Positions 43,226 through 53,185 of a stretch of DNA of 64,000 bases are shown one piece after another. The DNA comes from Lutimaribacter saemankumensis. Lineage in GTDB: Bacteria; Pseudomonadota; Alphaproteobacteria; Rhodobacterales; Rhodobacteraceae. The notes beneath the pieces are model-generated. The model made no database searches. It worked only from the letters and a program-made list of their open reading frames with translations, and was not told the origin of the DNA. A program made the translations under genes and the position numbers. The stretch spans positions 884,407 to 948,406 of the forward strand of contig NZ_FNEB01000001.1 of NCBI RefSeq assembly GCF_900100005.1. The letters are read 5' to 3'. Numbering within the stretch: position 1 is the first letter of the stretch; the number at the start of each line of letters is the position of its first letter.

Positions 43226-46200
43226 ATGGGCATGGACAAGACCTTTGACGCCGCCGAGGCCGAACCGCGGCTTTACGAAGAGTGGATGAAGTCGGGCGCG
43301 TTCCGCGCGGGCGCGAATGCCTCGCGCAGCGAAACCTTTACCGTGATGATCCCGCCGCCCAACGTGACGGGCGCGCTGCATGTGGGCCATGCCTTCAACA
43401 ACACGCTGCAGGACATCCTGATCCGCTGGCACCGGATGCGCGGCTTCGACACGCTGTGGCAGCCCGGGCAGGACCATGCCGGCATCGCGACGCAGCTACA
43501 GGTCGAAAAGCAGCTTGCCGCCAGGGGCGAACCGGGCCGCCGCGACCTGGGCCGCGAGAAATTCCTGGAAAAGGTCTGGGAGTGGAAGGGCCAGTATGGC
43601 GGCACCATCGTCAAGCAGTTGCAGCGCCTGGGCTGTTCCTGCGACTGGGACCGCAACGCATTCACCATGGCGGGCGCGCCAGGCGACCCGCGCACGGGCC
43701 ATGAAAACAGCCCCGATTTCCACGACGCGGTGATCAAGGTTTTCGTCGACATGTATGAAAAGGGCCTGATCTATCGCGGCAAGCGGCTGGTCAACTGGGA
43801 TCCGCATTTCGAAACCGCGATTTCCGATCTCGAGGTCGAGAATATCGAGGTCGACGGCCATATGTGGCATTTCAAATACCCGCTCGCGGGGGGCGAAACC
43901 TATACCTATGTGGAACGTGACGAGGATGGCAACGTGCTTTTCGAGGAAGAGCGCGACTATATCTCGATCGCCACGACCCGGCCCGAAACCATGCTGGGCG
44001 ACGGCGCGGTTGCCGTTCATCCAAAGGATGAACGTTACGCGGCAATCGTCGGGAAACTCTGTGAAATCCCGGTCGGGCCCAAGGAGCACCGCCGGTTGAT
44101 CCCGATCATCACCGACGATTACCCCGATCCCGATTTCGGCTCGGGCGCGGTCAAGATCACCGGCGCGCATGATTTCAACGACTACGGCGTGGCCAAGCGC
44201 GGGGGCATCCCCTGCTATCGCCTGATGGACACGCGCGGGCACATGCGGGCGGACGGCGCACCCTATGCCGAGGCAGCCGAGATCGCCCAGGCCGTCGCCC
44301 GTGGCGAACGCACGCTGACAGAATCCGAAACCGACGCGCTGAACCTGGTGCCCGATCACCTGCGCGGCCTCGACCGCTTCGAGGCACGCAAGCGCGTGAT
44401 CGAAGAGATCACCCACGAGGGCCTTGCCGTGATGACCGAGGCCACCGACCCGCGCCTGGGCCGTGCCGCCGAGAAATCGCCGGTCGAACCCTCGGAAGGC
44501 GGCGAGATGCGCACCGAGGATCAGAACCTCGTGCCGCTGGTCGAGGAAAAGAAGATCATGCAGCCCTTCGGCGACCGTTCGGGCGTCGTGATCGAACCGA
44601 TGCTGACCGACCAGTGGTTCGTCGATGCCCACAAGGTCGTGGGCCCCGCGCTCGACGCGGTGCGCGACGGGCGCACCAAGATCATGCCGGACTCGGGCGA
44701 AAAGACCTATTACCACTGGCTTGAGAATATCGAGCCCTGGTGCATCAGCCGCCAACTGTGGTGGGGCCACCAGATACCGGTGTGGTACCTGCCGGGCGAG
44801 GAAGACTGGCTGCCCATCTGCGCCGCGACCGAGGCCGAGGCGATCGAGATCGCCAAAAGCCGGTTCGCCAATGGCACCGACATTCGTATCGTCGCTGACG
44901 CGCAAGAGGCGGTGGCCGTTTTGCAAAACCGCATCGCGCACGCCGACACCGCCGACGAGGGCGCGATCCGCCAGTTCGACTACCCGCAGGAAATCCCGAT
45001 GTTCCGCGACCCCGACGTGCTGGACACCTGGTTCAGCTCGGGGCTGTGGCCAATCGGGACGCTGGGCTGGCCGGAAGAGACGGACGAGCTCAAGAAATAC
45101 TTCCCCACCGATGTTCTGGTGACCGGCTTCGACATCCTGTTCTTCTGGGTCGCGCGGATGATGATGATGCAGCTTGCCGTGGTGAACGAGATCCCGTTCC
45201 ACACCGTCTACCTGCATCAGCTCGTGCGTGACGAGAAGGGGCAGAAGATGTCCAAGACCAAGGGGAACGTGATCGATCCCCTTGATATCGTGGACGAATT
45301 CGGCGCCGACGCCCTGCGCTTCACGATGGCGCAGATGGCGGCGCTCGGCGGCGTGCTGAAGCTGTCGAAGGACCGCATCAAGGGCTACCGCAATTTCGGC
45401 ACCAAGCTGTGGAACGCCTGCCGCTTTGCCGAAATGAACGGCTGCTGGGACGGGCACGCAACGCAGGCCACCCCGCCGCAGGCCAGCGCGACCGTGAACC
45501 GCTGGATCATCGGTGAAACCGCCCGCGTGCGCGAAACCGTTGACCAGGCGCTTGCAGAATACCGGTTCAACGACGCCGCGAACGCGCTTTACGCCTTTGT
45601 CTGGGGCCGGGTCTGCGACTGGTACGTCGAATTCGCCAAGCCCCTGCTGGCCGAGGACGCGCCCGAACGCGCCGAAACGCAGCAGGTCATGGCCTGGGTG
45701 CTGGATCAGTGCATGATCTTCCTCCACCCGATCATGCCCTACATCACCGAAGAGCTGTGGGGCCAGACCGGCACCAGGCCCAAGATGCTGGTCCATGCCG
45801 ACTGGCCGTCCTTTGGCGCCGATCTGGCCGATCCGGCGGCCGACCGCGAAATGGGCTGGATCATCGGGCTGATCGAAGAGGTCCGTTCGGTGCGCGCACA
45901 GATGCATGTGCCCGCAGGCGCCTATGTGCCGCTGCTGGTCACGGGACTGGGCGACGACAACCGCGCCGCCTGGGCCCGCAACGAGGTTCTGGCCAAGCGC
46001 CTGGCCCGCATCGAAAGCCTGGACGAGGTCGAAAGCTTTCCCAAGGGGACCGCGACCATCGCGATGGAAGGCGCGACTTTCGGGCTGCCGCTGGCCGGCA
46101 TCATCGACGTGGCCGAGGAAAAGGCCCGGCTTGAAAAGACGCTTGCCAAGCTCGCCAAGGAACTGGGCGGGCTGCGCGGGCGCCTGAAGAACCCGAAATT

Positions 46201-46315
46201 CGTCGAAAGCGCGCCCGAAGAGGTGGTGATCGAAACCCGCGAGCTGGTGGCGCAGAAAGAAGACGAAGAAGCCCGGATCAAGGCCGCCGTCGCACGGCTG
46301 GCCGAACTGGACTGA
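43226..46315 (+). CDS. valS: valyl-tRNA synthetase
   Basis: 1029 residues, a class I synthetase. HIGH site is [21 protein letters not shown] site is [17 protein letters not shown]; the editing domain ([18 protein letters not shown]) removes mischarged threonine. The C-terminal coiled coil ([20 protein letters not shown]) contacts tRNA(Val). The length is usual for a bacterial ValRS with some insertions. Start ATG at 43226. It is followed by a stable hairpin and repeat copy B. Confidence 0.97.
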   Translation: MGMDKTFDAAEAEPRLYEEWMKSGAFRAGANASRSETFTVMIPPPNVTGALHVGHAFNNTLQDILIRWHRMRGFDTLWQPGQDHAGIATQLQVEKQLAARGEPGRRDLGREKFLEKVWEWKGQYGGTIVKQLQRLGCSCDWDRNAFTMAGAPGDPRTGHENSPDFHDAVIKVFVDMYEKGLIYRGKRLVNWDPHFETAISDLEVENIEVDGHMWHFKYPLAGGETYTYVERDEDGNVLFEEERDYISIATTRPETMLGDGAVAVHPKDERYAAIVGKLCEIPVGPKEHRRLIPIITDDYPDPDFGSGAVKITGAHDFNDYGVAKRGGIPCYRLMDTRGHMRADGAPYAEAAEIAQAVARGERTLTESETDALNLVPDHLRGLDRFEARKRVIEEITHEGLAVMTEATDPRLGRAAEKSPVEPSEGGEMRTEDQNLVPLVEEKKIMQPFGDRSGVVIEPMLTDQWFVDAHKVVGPALDAVRDGRTKIMPDSGEKTYYHWLENIEPWCISRQLWWGHQIPVWYLPGEEDWLPICAATEAEAIEIAKSRFANGTDIRIVADAQEAVAVLQNRIAHADTADEGAIRQFDYPQEIPMFRDPDVLDTWFSSGLWPIGTLGWPEETDELKKYFPTDVLVTGFDILFFWVARMMMMQLAVVNEIPFHTVYLHQLVRDEKGQKMSKTKGNVIDPLDIVDEFGADALRFTMAQMAALGGVLKLSKDRIKGYRNFGTKLWNACRFAEMNGCWDGHATQATPPQASATVNRWIIGETARVRETVDQALAEYRFNDAANALYAFVWGRVCDWYVEFAKPLLAEDAPERAETQQVMAWVLDQCMIFLHPIMPYITEELWGQTGTRPKMLVHADWPSFGADLADPAADREMGWIIGLIEEVRSVRAQMHVPAGAYVPLLVTGLGDDNRAAWARNEVLAKRLARIESLDEVESFPKGTATIAMEGATFGLPLAGIIDVAEEKARLEKTLAKLAKELGGLRGRLKNPKFVESAPEEVVIETRELVAQKEDEEARIKAAVARLAELD

Positions 46316-46331
46316 GGCTTTGAACAGGTCT

Positions 46332-46432
46332 GCGGCCCCGTGCGGGGCCGCGAAAGGAGGGGGGCTGTCTGCCCCCCTCTTGGCGTTTCACGCCAATTCA
46401 CCCCCCGAGGATATTTCCCGAAAGAGAAAACA
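46332..46432. repeat. intergenic multi-hairpin repeat, copy B (also valS terminator candidate)
   Basis: Three stems follow each other: GCGGCCCCG/CGGGGCCGC (46332-46351), GAGGGGGGC/GCCCCCCTC (46357-46379) and TTGGCG/CGCCAA (46380-46396). The tail CCCCCCGAGGATATTTCCCG plus AAAGAGAAAACA is nearly identical to that of copy A (28455-28526). It lies 17 bp after the valS stop. Confidence 0.7.
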
Positions 46433-46504
46433 CCGCGGATGCCGGCGCAATCGGACGTTCCGCAAGACTGGCCACTGCGGTATCGTCATCGCGGAGGCAT
46501 CGCG

Positions 46505-46834
46505 ATGGACCGGTTGCGACAGATGATCGAACGCCAGATCCTGAAGGCGCTGGCCGAAGGCAAGCTTCAGGGGCTTGAAGGCGAGGGCAAACCGCTGCCC
46601 GACCGGTCGGGCGAAGCATTCGTCGATCCGGCCGAAGCCGCAGGATACCGCATGATGGCCGAGGCCGGCGCCCTGCCCGAGGAGTTTCGGCTGAAGGCCG
46701 AACTGGACGCCGCGCGCAAGCTTTATGCCGAACGCGACGACCCGGAAGAAAAGCGCCAGTTGATGGCGCTGATCGCCGATTTGCAGATGCGCCATGAAAT
46801 CGCCCGCGAGGCACGGCGCAAGTTCATGCGCTGA
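46505..46834 (+). CDS. DUF1992 (DNAJC28-like) domain protein
   Basis: 109 residues. Contains the DUF1992 conserved block: IERQILKALAEGKLQGLEGEG then KPLPDRSGEAFVDPAEAAGYRM (KPLPD is the hallmark). The domain occurs alone in bacteria and at the C-terminus of DNAJC28 in animals; its job is unknown. ATG at 46505 follows CGGAGGCATCGCG, a good site. It converges on the enoyl-CoA hydratase with 4 bp between stops. Confidence 0.85.
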   Translation: MDRLRQMIERQILKALAEGKLQGLEGEGKPLPDRSGEAFVDPAEAAGYRMMAEAGALPEEFRLKAELDAARKLYAERDDPEEKRQLMALIADLQMRHEIAREARRKFMR

Positions 46835-46838
46835 ACGT

Positions 46839-47624
46839 TCAGAATTTCGGGGGGCGCCCTGCCATGTTGGCGGCGATGATTTCCAACTGGTGCGGTTTGC
46901 CGATCAGCCCGACCTGTTCGCGGCTTTCCTCGTAAAGCACGGTCTTTTCATCCGCGCCGCTTTCGGCCACGGCAATCAGGCGCTTGGCCGCGCGCGTCCC
47001 CGAGGGCGACTTGCCCGCGATGACCTGCGCCAGTGCCTGCGCGGCGGCCAGCGGATCATCGGACAGTTCGGTCACCAACCCCCATTCGACGCCCTTGCGC
47101 GCCAGCACCGGTTCGGCCGTATAGGTCATGCGGCGCAGCACGTCCGAGCGCACGAGCTTGGGCAGGATGACCATGCCGCCCATATCCGGCACGAGGCCCC
47201 ATTTCGCCTCCATGATCGCCAGCTTCGTGTCGGGATGCGCGATGCGGATATCGGCCCCGAGCGCCAGCTGGAACCCGGCGCCGAAGGCCACGCCGTGCAG
47301 CGCCGCGACGACCGGAACCGGCACCTTGCGCCAGACCATCGCCACCTCCTGCATGAGGTTGCTGTCGCCATGCGTGCGCGGCATGATCCGGTCATGCGGA
47401 TCCTGGGCGGCGAATTTCGCAAAGCTTGCCACGTCCAGCCCGGCGCAAAACCCCTTTCCCTCGCCCGACAGGACGACGGCGCGGATATCCTCGTTCCCGA
47501 TCAGCGCGGTGCCCGCTTCGACGATGGCCTCGGCCATGTCGGGATCGACGGCGTTCATCTTGTCGCCGCGTGTCAGGGTGACATGGGCGATATGGTCCTT
47601 GATTTCGGTGGTGACGCGGGGCAT
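46839..47624 (-). CDS. enoyl-CoA hydratase/isomerase (crotonase family)
   Basis: 261 residues with the crotonase oxyanion loops SGEGKGFCAGLDVASF and ALHGVAFGAGFQLALGADIR. The usual catalytic Glu in the first loop pair is replaced: the position after FGAGFQLALG reads ADIRIAH and further on PDMGGMVILPKLV, where D rather than E may act, so the reaction could be isomerisation or hydrolysis rather than hydration. No other fatty-acid genes adjoin it, and the substrate is open. Start ATG at 47624. Confidence 0.85.
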   Translation of the reverse strand: MPRVTTEIKDHIAHVTLTRGDKMNAVDPDMAEAIVEAGTALIGNEDIRAVVLSGEGKGFCAGLDVASFAKFAAQDPHDRIMPRTHGDSNLMQEVAMVWRKVPVPVVAALHGVAFGAGFQLALGADIRIAHPDTKLAIMEAKWGLVPDMGGMVILPKLVRSDVLRRMTYTAEPVLARKGVEWGLVTELSDDPLAAAQALAQVIAGKSPSGTRAAKRLIAVAESGADEKTVLYEESREQVGLIGKPHQLEIIAANMAGRPPKF

Positions 47625-47740
47625 CGGCTTCTCCCTTCATTCGTTGGAGAGAGTTCACCCGATCGTGCGGCGCGGGACAAGCCTGCCCTTGCGTCGCAAT
47701 CCCGCTTGCCCCGCCCGCGCGGCTTGCGTTATCTGCGCGC

Positions 47741-48853
47741 ATGACCGGATTCAGACTGACACCGCTGGCAGAGAGCCTGCCCTCGACCGTGCCCTTCGTG
47801 GGCCCCGAAACGCAAGAACGCGACAACGGCCGCCCGTTCCGCGCGCGCCTTGGCGCCAACGAAAGCGTGTTCGGCCCCTCGCCCAAGGCCATCGAGGCGA
47901 TGGAGCGCGAGGCACGCGAGATCTGGAAATACGGCGATTCCACCAGCTACGACCTGCGCCATGCCCTGGCCGAGGAAAACGGCGTGCGCCCCGAGAACGT
48001 GATCGTCGGCGAAGGGATCGACGGGCTTTTGGGATACCTTGTGCGGCTGACCGTGACCACGGGCGATCATGTGGTCACCTCGGACGGGGCCTATCCGACC
48101 TTCAACTACCATGTCGCGGGGTTTGGCGGGACGTTGCACAAGGTGCCCTATGTGAACGATCACGAAGACCCGGTTTCGCTTTTCCACAAGGCGGCAGAGG
48201 TCGGGGCCAAGCTGGCCTATCTTGCCAATCCCGACAATCCGATGGGAACATGGCACGATGGCGAAACCCTGATGCGGGCGGTGGAGGCGCACCTTCCCGA
48301 CGGCACGCTGTTCGTGCTGGATGAGGCTTATATCGAATTCGCCCCCGAAGGCACCGCGCCGCAGATCGACCCGGACGACCCGCGCGTGATCCGCACCCGC
48401 ACCTTTTCCAAGATTCACGGCATGGCGGGGGCGCGCGTGGGCTATGCCATCGGTGCGCCCGAGCTGATCCAGGCCTTCGACAAGATCCGCAACCATTTCG
48501 GCATGAACCGCGCGGCGCAGGCCGGCGCGCTGGCGGCCCTGCGCGACCGGGCCTACGTCACGCAGGTGCGCGAGGACGTGGCCCATGCCCGCAACCGCAT
48601 CGCGGCGATCGCGCAGGCGCACGGGCTGTCCTGCCTGCCCTCGGCCACCAATTTCGTGGCCGTCGACATGGGCGGCGACGGGGCGCTGGCGCAGCGGTTC
48701 CTTCAGGAACTGGGCGCACGCGGGGTGTTCATACGGATGCCGGGGGTCGCGCCGCTGAACCGCTGTGTGCGCATCAGTTGCGGACGCGACGCCGACCTGG
48801 ATATCCTCGACGCCGAATTCGGCCCCGCGCTGGACGCCGCCCGGCAGGGTTAA
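47741..48853 (+). CDS. histidinol-phosphate aminotransferase-like PLP enzyme
   Basis: 370 residues, class I/II aminotransferase of the HisC branch. N-terminal RLGANESVFGPSPKAIEAM, active-site Lys in RTFSKIHGMAGARVGYAIG, and C-terminal GVFIRMPGVAPLNRCVRISCG are present. It may act as HisC in histidine synthesis, or as an aromatic or other aminotransferase; no other his gene adjoins it. The small membrane protein 72 bp downstream on the same strand goes along with it. Start ATG at 47741. Confidence 0.85.
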   Translation: MTGFRLTPLAESLPSTVPFVGPETQERDNGRPFRARLGANESVFGPSPKAIEAMEREAREIWKYGDSTSYDLRHALAEENGVRPENVIVGEGIDGLLGYLVRLTVTTGDHVVTSDGAYPTFNYHVAGFGGTLHKVPYVNDHEDPVSLFHKAAEVGAKLAYLANPDNPMGTWHDGETLMRAVEAHLPDGTLFVLDEAYIEFAPEGTAPQIDPDDPRVIRTRTFSKIHGMAGARVGYAIGAPELIQAFDKIRNHFGMNRAAQAGALAALRDRAYVTQVREDVAHARNRIAAIAQAHGLSCLPSATNFVAVDMGGDGALAQRFLQELGARGVFIRMPGVAPLNRCVRISCGRDADLDILDAEFGPALDAARQG

Positions 48854-48925
48854 GCCTATCGCGACAAAGTTAACTCGCTTTTCGAAAAAGCCGGATTACT
48901 CTTTGCGGGCAAGGAGTGTTCGGTC

Positions 48926-49108
48926 ATGCGCGATCATCGGTTGGACAAGGCCCCGGATTTCACCAACGCGGCCCTCGTCATGGGGGCGGTGAACCTGACC
49001 TGGATGTTCGCTGTGGTCTGGGCCGTGTTCGGCTTTGCCATCGTGGCGCTTCTGGCGCTTGGGCTGAATGCCGCGATCACGCGGCTGAAAAGCGCCCGGC
49101 GCGATTGA
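48926..49108 (+). CDS. small single-span membrane protein
   Basis: 60 residues: RDHRLDKAPDFTNAALVMGA, then one long hydrophobic stretch (VNLTWMFAVVWAVFGFAIVA, continuing LLALGLNAAI) and a basic end (TRLKSARRD). AAGGAG lies 8 bp before ATG 48926, so expression is well supported. Similar tiny proteins follow hisC-like genes in related genomes as I recall, often misnamed after that enzyme. Function unknown. Confidence 0.65.
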   Translation: MRDHRLDKAPDFTNAALVMGAVNLTWMFAVVWAVFGFAIVALLALGLNAAITRLKSARRD

Positions 49109-49195
49109 CGGTCTCCATTTGACATGACGCAAAGCGCAGGCGCGCGCCCCGCCCGATGATGCCCGTAACCATCACCGCGACGGGAGGACCGCGAG

Positions 49196-49858
49196 ATGTG
49201 TTTTTCGGCAGGTGCAAGTTTCGTTCTGGCTGCGGCATTGGTGCCGGCCGGCATCGCGACGCTGGCGAAGGCGCGGCGCAGCGCGCCGGGGCTGCTACCC
49301 TTTGCGGTCTATCCGCTGGCCTTCGGCGTTCAACAGGCGTTCGAAGGCGTCGTCTGGCTGGGGCACACGGGGGGTGACGCGACACTGACGGCAATAGCCG
49401 CACGCGGATTCCTGTTCTTTTCGCATTTCTTCTGGCTGGCCTGGGTGCCGTTTTCCGTCTGGTTGACGGAACCGCAGCCAGCGCGCCGGCGCATCGCGGG
49501 CTATATCAGCGTGGTCGGTCTTCTTTACGGGCTGTCGATCTTTCTGCCATCGTTCCTGCTGGCCGACTGGCTACGGGTCGAGGTGGTCGAACGCTCGCTC
49601 GATTACAAGACGACCCTGATCTACCAGGACGTGATCAGCCGCACCGCGCTCAAGCTGTTTTACGCCGCGCTGGTCGTGGGCGCGCTGGTGCTGAGTTCGG
49701 ACCGCAGGATACAGCTTTTCGGCGGACTTGTGGCGGTGTCGCTGGCCCTGACATACGCGTTCTTCGCCTATGCCTTTATCTCGGTCTGGTGCTTTTTCGC
49801 GGCGATCCTGTCGCTTTACCTGTCGGTGATCGTCTGGCGCGACGCTCGGCGGGTCTAG
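49196..49858 (+). CDS. DUF6629 family membrane protein
   Basis: 220 residues with about seven membrane helices. It starts with the distinctive MCFSAGASFVLAAALVPAGI, where MCFSAxASF is the signature I associate with DUF6629. PFAVYPLAFGVQQAFEGVVW and FFAYAFISVWCFFAAI follow. Function unknown. ATG at 49196 follows GGAGGACCGCGAG. It overlaps the convergent class V aminotransferase by 4 bp. Confidence 0.85.
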   Translation: MCFSAGASFVLAAALVPAGIATLAKARRSAPGLLPFAVYPLAFGVQQAFEGVVWLGHTGGDATLTAIAARGFLFFSHFFWLAWVPFSVWLTEPQPARRRIAGYISVVGLLYGLSIFLPSFLLADWLRVEVVERSLDYKTTLIYQDVISRTALKLFYAALVVGALVLSSDRRIQLFGGLVAVSLALTYAFFAYAFISVWCFFAAILSLYLSVIVWRDARRV

Positions 49859-51057
49859 CCCGCCGCCTGCGCCAGGACCGTGCTTGCCGCTTCCAGGGCA
49901 CCGGGGCCATGCGGAACCTCAAGCGCCTTGAGCCCCGCATCAATGGCCCCGAGCGCGCCCATCACCATATGCGCGTTCACATGGCCCATATGCCCGATAC
50001 GGAAGAACCCGTGCCAGGCCGGATCGCCCGGTTCGGCCATGCCCAGCCCGATACCCAGCGTGACGCCCGCCTTGTCCTGCACCCAGCGGCGCAGCTCAGA
50101 GCCGTAGGGCGCGCCGATACGCAGCGCCGTCACCGCGTGCGAGCGATGCGCAGGCGCAGCCACGTTCAGCGCCAGCGGCCCGCCCTGCCCCCATGCCTCG
50201 CAAGCGGCCCAGATCGCGCGGGCCAAAGCGGCATGACGGGCCCAGACGGCCTCCATCCCCTCGTCATGGATCATGTCCAGCGCTTCGCGCAGGCCGAACA
50301 GGTGATGGGTGGGCGCGGTGCCGCCCCAATACTGGTAGAACTGTTCGGGATTGGCCCGTGGCGTCCAGTCCCAGTAACGGCTGACACGGTCCATCTGCGC
50401 GCGGCGCGTCGCCGCCTTGGGGCTGAAGAACACGAAACCCAATCCCGGCGGGACCATCAGCCCCTTCTGGCTGCCCGCGACCATCACGTCGACGCCCCAT
50501 TCGTCCATCTCGAACCGGTCGCAGGCCAGCGATGCGATGCAATCTGCCATCAACAGCGCGGGATGCCCCGCCGCGTTGATGGCCGCCCGAACGCCCGCCA
50601 CATCGTTGCGGATCGAACTTGACGTATCCACATGCGTGACCAGCACCGCCTTGATCCGGCCCGCGGTGTCGGCGCGCAGCGCCTCTTCGACGCGCGCGGG
50701 ATCGAGCGGCGTGGACTTGCCGAAATCGATGATGTCGGTCTCGACCCCAAGGCCCTGCGCCATGTCGGCCCAACCATGGCCGAACCGCCCGGTCGCAGGG
50801 ACCAGCACTGCGTCACCGGGGCCCGCGACATTGGCCAGCGCGGCCTCCCACGCGGCATGGCCGTTGCCGATATAGATCGCGACGTGATGATCTGTGCGCG
50901 CCACGCGGCGCAGATCGGGAATCATGCCGGCGACCATGTCGATGAGATCGCCCTCGTAAATGTTCGGCGCAGCCCGGTTCATCGCGCGCAAAACGCGGTC
51001 GGGCATCACCGAAGGCCCTGGAATGGCAAGATATTCACGTCCGTGGGAAAGCGTCAT
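49855..51057 (-). CDS. class V aminotransferase (serine/alanine/aspartate-glyoxylate type)
   Basis: 400 residues. PLP lysine in MVAGSQKGLMVPPGLGF; N-terminal YLAIPGPSVMPDRVLRAM and YIGNGHAAWEAALANV; C-terminal FRIGHMGHVNAHMVMGAL. This is the glyoxylate aminotransferase branch (SgaA, AGXT, BhcA-like). The amino donor (serine, alanine or aspartate) cannot be told; there are no bhcBCD genes near, so a role in the beta-hydroxyaspartate cycle is not supported here. Start ATG at 51057. Confidence 0.88.
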   Translation of the reverse strand: MTLSHGREYLAIPGPSVMPDRVLRAMNRAAPNIYEGDLIDMVAGMIPDLRRVARTDHHVAIYIGNGHAAWEAALANVAGPGDAVLVPATGRFGHGWADMAQGLGVETDIIDFGKSTPLDPARVEEALRADTAGRIKAVLVTHVDTSSSIRNDVAGVRAAINAAGHPALLMADCIASLACDRFEMDEWGVDVMVAGSQKGLMVPPGLGFVFFSPKAATRRAQMDRVSRYWDWTPRANPEQFYQYWGGTAPTHHLFGLREALDMIHDEGMEAVWARHAALARAIWAACEAWGQGGPLALNVAAPAHRSHAVTALRIGAPYGSELRRWVQDKAGVTLGIGLGMAEPGDPAWHGFFRIGHMGHVNAHMVMGALGAIDAGLKALEVPHGPGALEAASTVLAQAAG

Positions 51058-51198
51058 GTCAGCGCCCTGTCTGGTTCAACCAGACGAACCTACCGCCGGC
51101 GCGGCTGGCGTCAAGCGGCGCCGAACGCCGCACCTGCCCCACCTGTTGCAAGCACGGACAATCGGTATATCTGGAGGAGAGACAGAAAGGAGCCCGCC

Positions 51199-51927
51199 AT
51201 GGAGCGCAAGATTTTCAGGATCACCGGCACGGATGCCCGCGAATTTCTGCAAGGCCTTGTGACGAACGACGTCGAGCGGCTGGATCAGGGGCTGGTCTAT
51301 GCAGCGATGCTGACACCGCAAGGCAAGTACCTGGCCGACTTCTTTCTCGTCCCGGACAATGACGGCATCCTGCTGGATGTCGAGGCGGGGCTTGCCGCCG
51401 GGCTGATCCCCCGCCTGTCCATGTACAAGCTGCGCGCCGATGTTTCGATCGATGAAACCGATCTGAAGGTCAGGCGCGGCACCGGCACGGCCCCGCAGAA
51501 TGCCTGGCCCGACCCGCGCCATCCCGACCTTGGCTGGCGGCTTTACGGGTCAGAGGGTGGCGACGACGGCAGCGATTTCGACGCGATCCGCGTGGCACAT
51601 TGCATCCCCGAGTCGGGCATCGAACTGACCCCCGACAGCTATGTCCTGGAATCGGGGTTCGAGCGGCTTCACGGCGTCGATTTCCGCAAGGGCTGTTATG
51701 TCGGGCAAGAAGTCACCGCCCGCATGAAGCACAAGACCGAACTGAAAAAGGGTTTGATCACCGTCGCAATCGATGGCGGCACCCCCGTGGGCACCGAAAT
51801 CACCGTCGATGGAAAGCCGGCGGGCACAGTTTACACCCAGTCGGGTGGCCGCGCGATCGCGTATTTGCGGTTCGACCGGATGCGCGACGGCATGCAGGCG
51901 GGCGAGGCCAAGATTTCACCGGTTTGA
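51199..51927 (+). CDS. ygfZ: folate-binding protein YgfZ/GcvT-like (Fe-S cluster assembly)
   Basis: 242 residues. GcvT-like fold with FRITGTDAREFLQGLVTNDV at the start and the YgfZ motif in RKGCYVGQEVTARMKHK (KGCYxGQE), whose Cys is needed for activity. YgfZ uses tetrahydrofolate to help some Fe-S enzymes such as MiaB. ATG at 51199 follows AAAGGAG. The next gene's TTG start overlaps its stop (TTGA). Confidence 0.92.
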   Translation: MERKIFRITGTDAREFLQGLVTNDVERLDQGLVYAAMLTPQGKYLADFFLVPDNDGILLDVEAGLAAGLIPRLSMYKLRADVSIDETDLKVRRGTGTAPQNAWPDPRHPDLGWRLYGSEGGDDGSDFDAIRVAHCIPESGIELTPDSYVLESGFERLHGVDFRKGCYVGQEVTARMKHKTELKKGLITVAIDGGTPVGTEITVDGKPAGTVYTQSGGRAIAYLRFDRMRDGMQAGEAKISPV

Positions 51928-52724
51928 CGGATCTCGAAGGGCATATCGCCACCCTGATGGGCCAACGCGTGCGGGGTTTGCATGCGCTGCACGGTGGTGA
52001 CCTGTCCGATGTCTTTGCCGTCACGCTGGAAGATGGCCACCACCTTGCCGCCAAAACTGGACCGCTGGTCGAACAAGAGGCCACGATGCTGCGCGCGATG
52101 GCGGATGCGGGCGCGCAAGCGCCCGGCGTACTGGCGGTGGACTGCAATCTGATGGCGCTTGAATGGCTGGACGAAACCGCAGCCAGCGCCGCGGGCTGGG
52201 CCGATCTGGGCCACGTTCTGCGCGCGCTGCACGATACGACCGGTGCGCACTATGGTTGGAGCGCGGATTACGCCTTTGGCCCCGCAACCATCCGCAACAC
52301 GCCGGATGACGACTGGCCCGCCTTCTGGGCGCAGAACCGATTGCTGGCCCTGCTGCCGCGCGACGCCGGGTTGGCGCGGCGGCTCGAAACGCTGGCCGCG
52401 CACCTGCCCGACCGTTTGCCACACAGACCGGCCCCGGTCCTGTTGCACGGCGATCTCTGGGCGGGCAATGTCCTGTTTTCCGGGCCGAAAGCATGGCTGA
52501 TCGACCCGGCCTGCTACTACGGCGATCCCGAGGTCGACCTGGCGATGCTCAACCTGTTCGGCCGGCCAGACGATGCGTTCGACGCGGCCTATGGCCCCTT
52601 GCCGGCCGGGTGGCGGGACAGGCGGCCGATCTACATGCTATGGCCTGCACTGGTGCATTTGCGGCTGTTCGGCACGGGCTATCGCGGAATGGTGGCGCGG
52701 CTGCTGGACGAGTGCGGAGTCTGA
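51924..52724 (+). CDS. fructosamine kinase family protein
   Basis: 266 residues of the FN3K/aminoglycoside phosphotransferase-like kinase fold: AAKTGPLVEQEATMLRAM (ATP-binding Lys and Glu), VLLHGDLWAGNVLFSG (catalytic loop, Asp) and LIDPACYYGDPEVDLAML (metal-binding Asp). FN3K enzymes phosphorylate sugar-modified lysines, which then leave the protein. TTG at 51924 is the start: it overlaps the ygfZ stop as TTGA and the N-terminus fits. Its 3' end overlaps the convergent GNAT gene by 46 bp. Confidence 0.85.
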   Translation: MTDLEGHIATLMGQRVRGLHALHGGDLSDVFAVTLEDGHHLAAKTGPLVEQEATMLRAMADAGAQAPGVLAVDCNLMALEWLDETAASAAGWADLGHVLRALHDTTGAHYGWSADYAFGPATIRNTPDDDWPAFWAQNRLLALLPRDAGLARRLETLAAHLPDRLPHRPAPVLLHGDLWAGNVLFSGPKAWLIDPACYYGDPEVDLAMLNLFGRPDDAFDAAYGPLPAGWRDRRPIYMLWPALVHLRLFGTGYRGMVARLLDECGV

Positions 52725-53092
52725 AGCCGCTTTTCGAACACACCGTCAGCGCCATCCGCACCAATCCGACGCATCAGCGCCCTGGCCGAGGGGCCGGCGT
52801 CCCTGGTCCTGGCAAACCAGCCCGTCGCGCCCGACCGCGCGATTTCCGCCTCGAACCGCGCGATCATGCGGCGCGCCATGCCGTGGCGGCGGAAATTCGG
52901 CTCGACGAAAACATGCACCAGCCGGACCCTGCCCCGCGTGTCATCCGACCGCCACGCGAGATAGCCGCGCGGCACAGCTTGCAACCGATAGACCAGCACA
53001 CAACCGTCGTGCCGGTCGAACAGCGGCACCGTCACTTCGCCCAGCATGTCCGAAATTGCGTCGATATCGGCGGGGGTGGCATGATCGATCAT
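52679..53092 (-). CDS. GNAT-family N-acetyltransferase
   Basis: 137 residues with GNAT features: acetyl-CoA-binding VHVFVEPNFRRHGMARRMI (R/QxxGxG/A-type in RRHGMA) and an ending EKRLQTPHS. The acceptor is unknown. ATG at 53092 lies within a few bases of the efp terminator hairpin (53094-53125), which also covers its ribosome-binding region. The last 46 bases overlap the fructosamine kinase gene. Confidence 0.8.
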   Translation of the reverse strand: MIDHATPADIDAISDMLGEVTVPLFDRHDGCVLVYRLQAVPRGYLAWRSDDTRGRVRLVHVFVEPNFRRHGMARRMIARFEAEIARSGATGWFARTRDAGPSARALMRRIGADGADGVFEKRLQTPHSSSSRATIPR

Positions 53093-53093
53093 G

Positions 53094-53125
53094 AAAAAGG
53101 CCTCCTGGCTTGCGCCGGAGGCCTT
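53094..53125 (-). terminator. intrinsic terminator after efp, overlapping the GNAT gene start
   Basis: On the minus strand AAGGCCTCC, an 11-base loop, GGAGGCCTT, then TTTC directly before the GNAT ATG. The GGAGG of the 3' arm would also be that gene's ribosome-binding site, so folding should affect its translation. Confidence 0.7.
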
Positions 53126-53185
53126 GTTTCCTGTGATATCCCACCCCCGGCTGGTTACGGGGGTATATGCGCGCGGGCCCCGAGG

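Noticed and set aside
43496..45907. 803-codon minus-strand frame opposite valS
   Set aside because: Valyl-tRNA synthetase is certain on the plus strand; the antisense frame has no recognisable domain.
49855..51057. Class V aminotransferase as BhcA of the beta-hydroxyaspartate cycle
   Set aside because: No BhcB, BhcC or BhcD gene adjoins it; the glyoxylate aminotransferase branch fits but the specific pathway does not.
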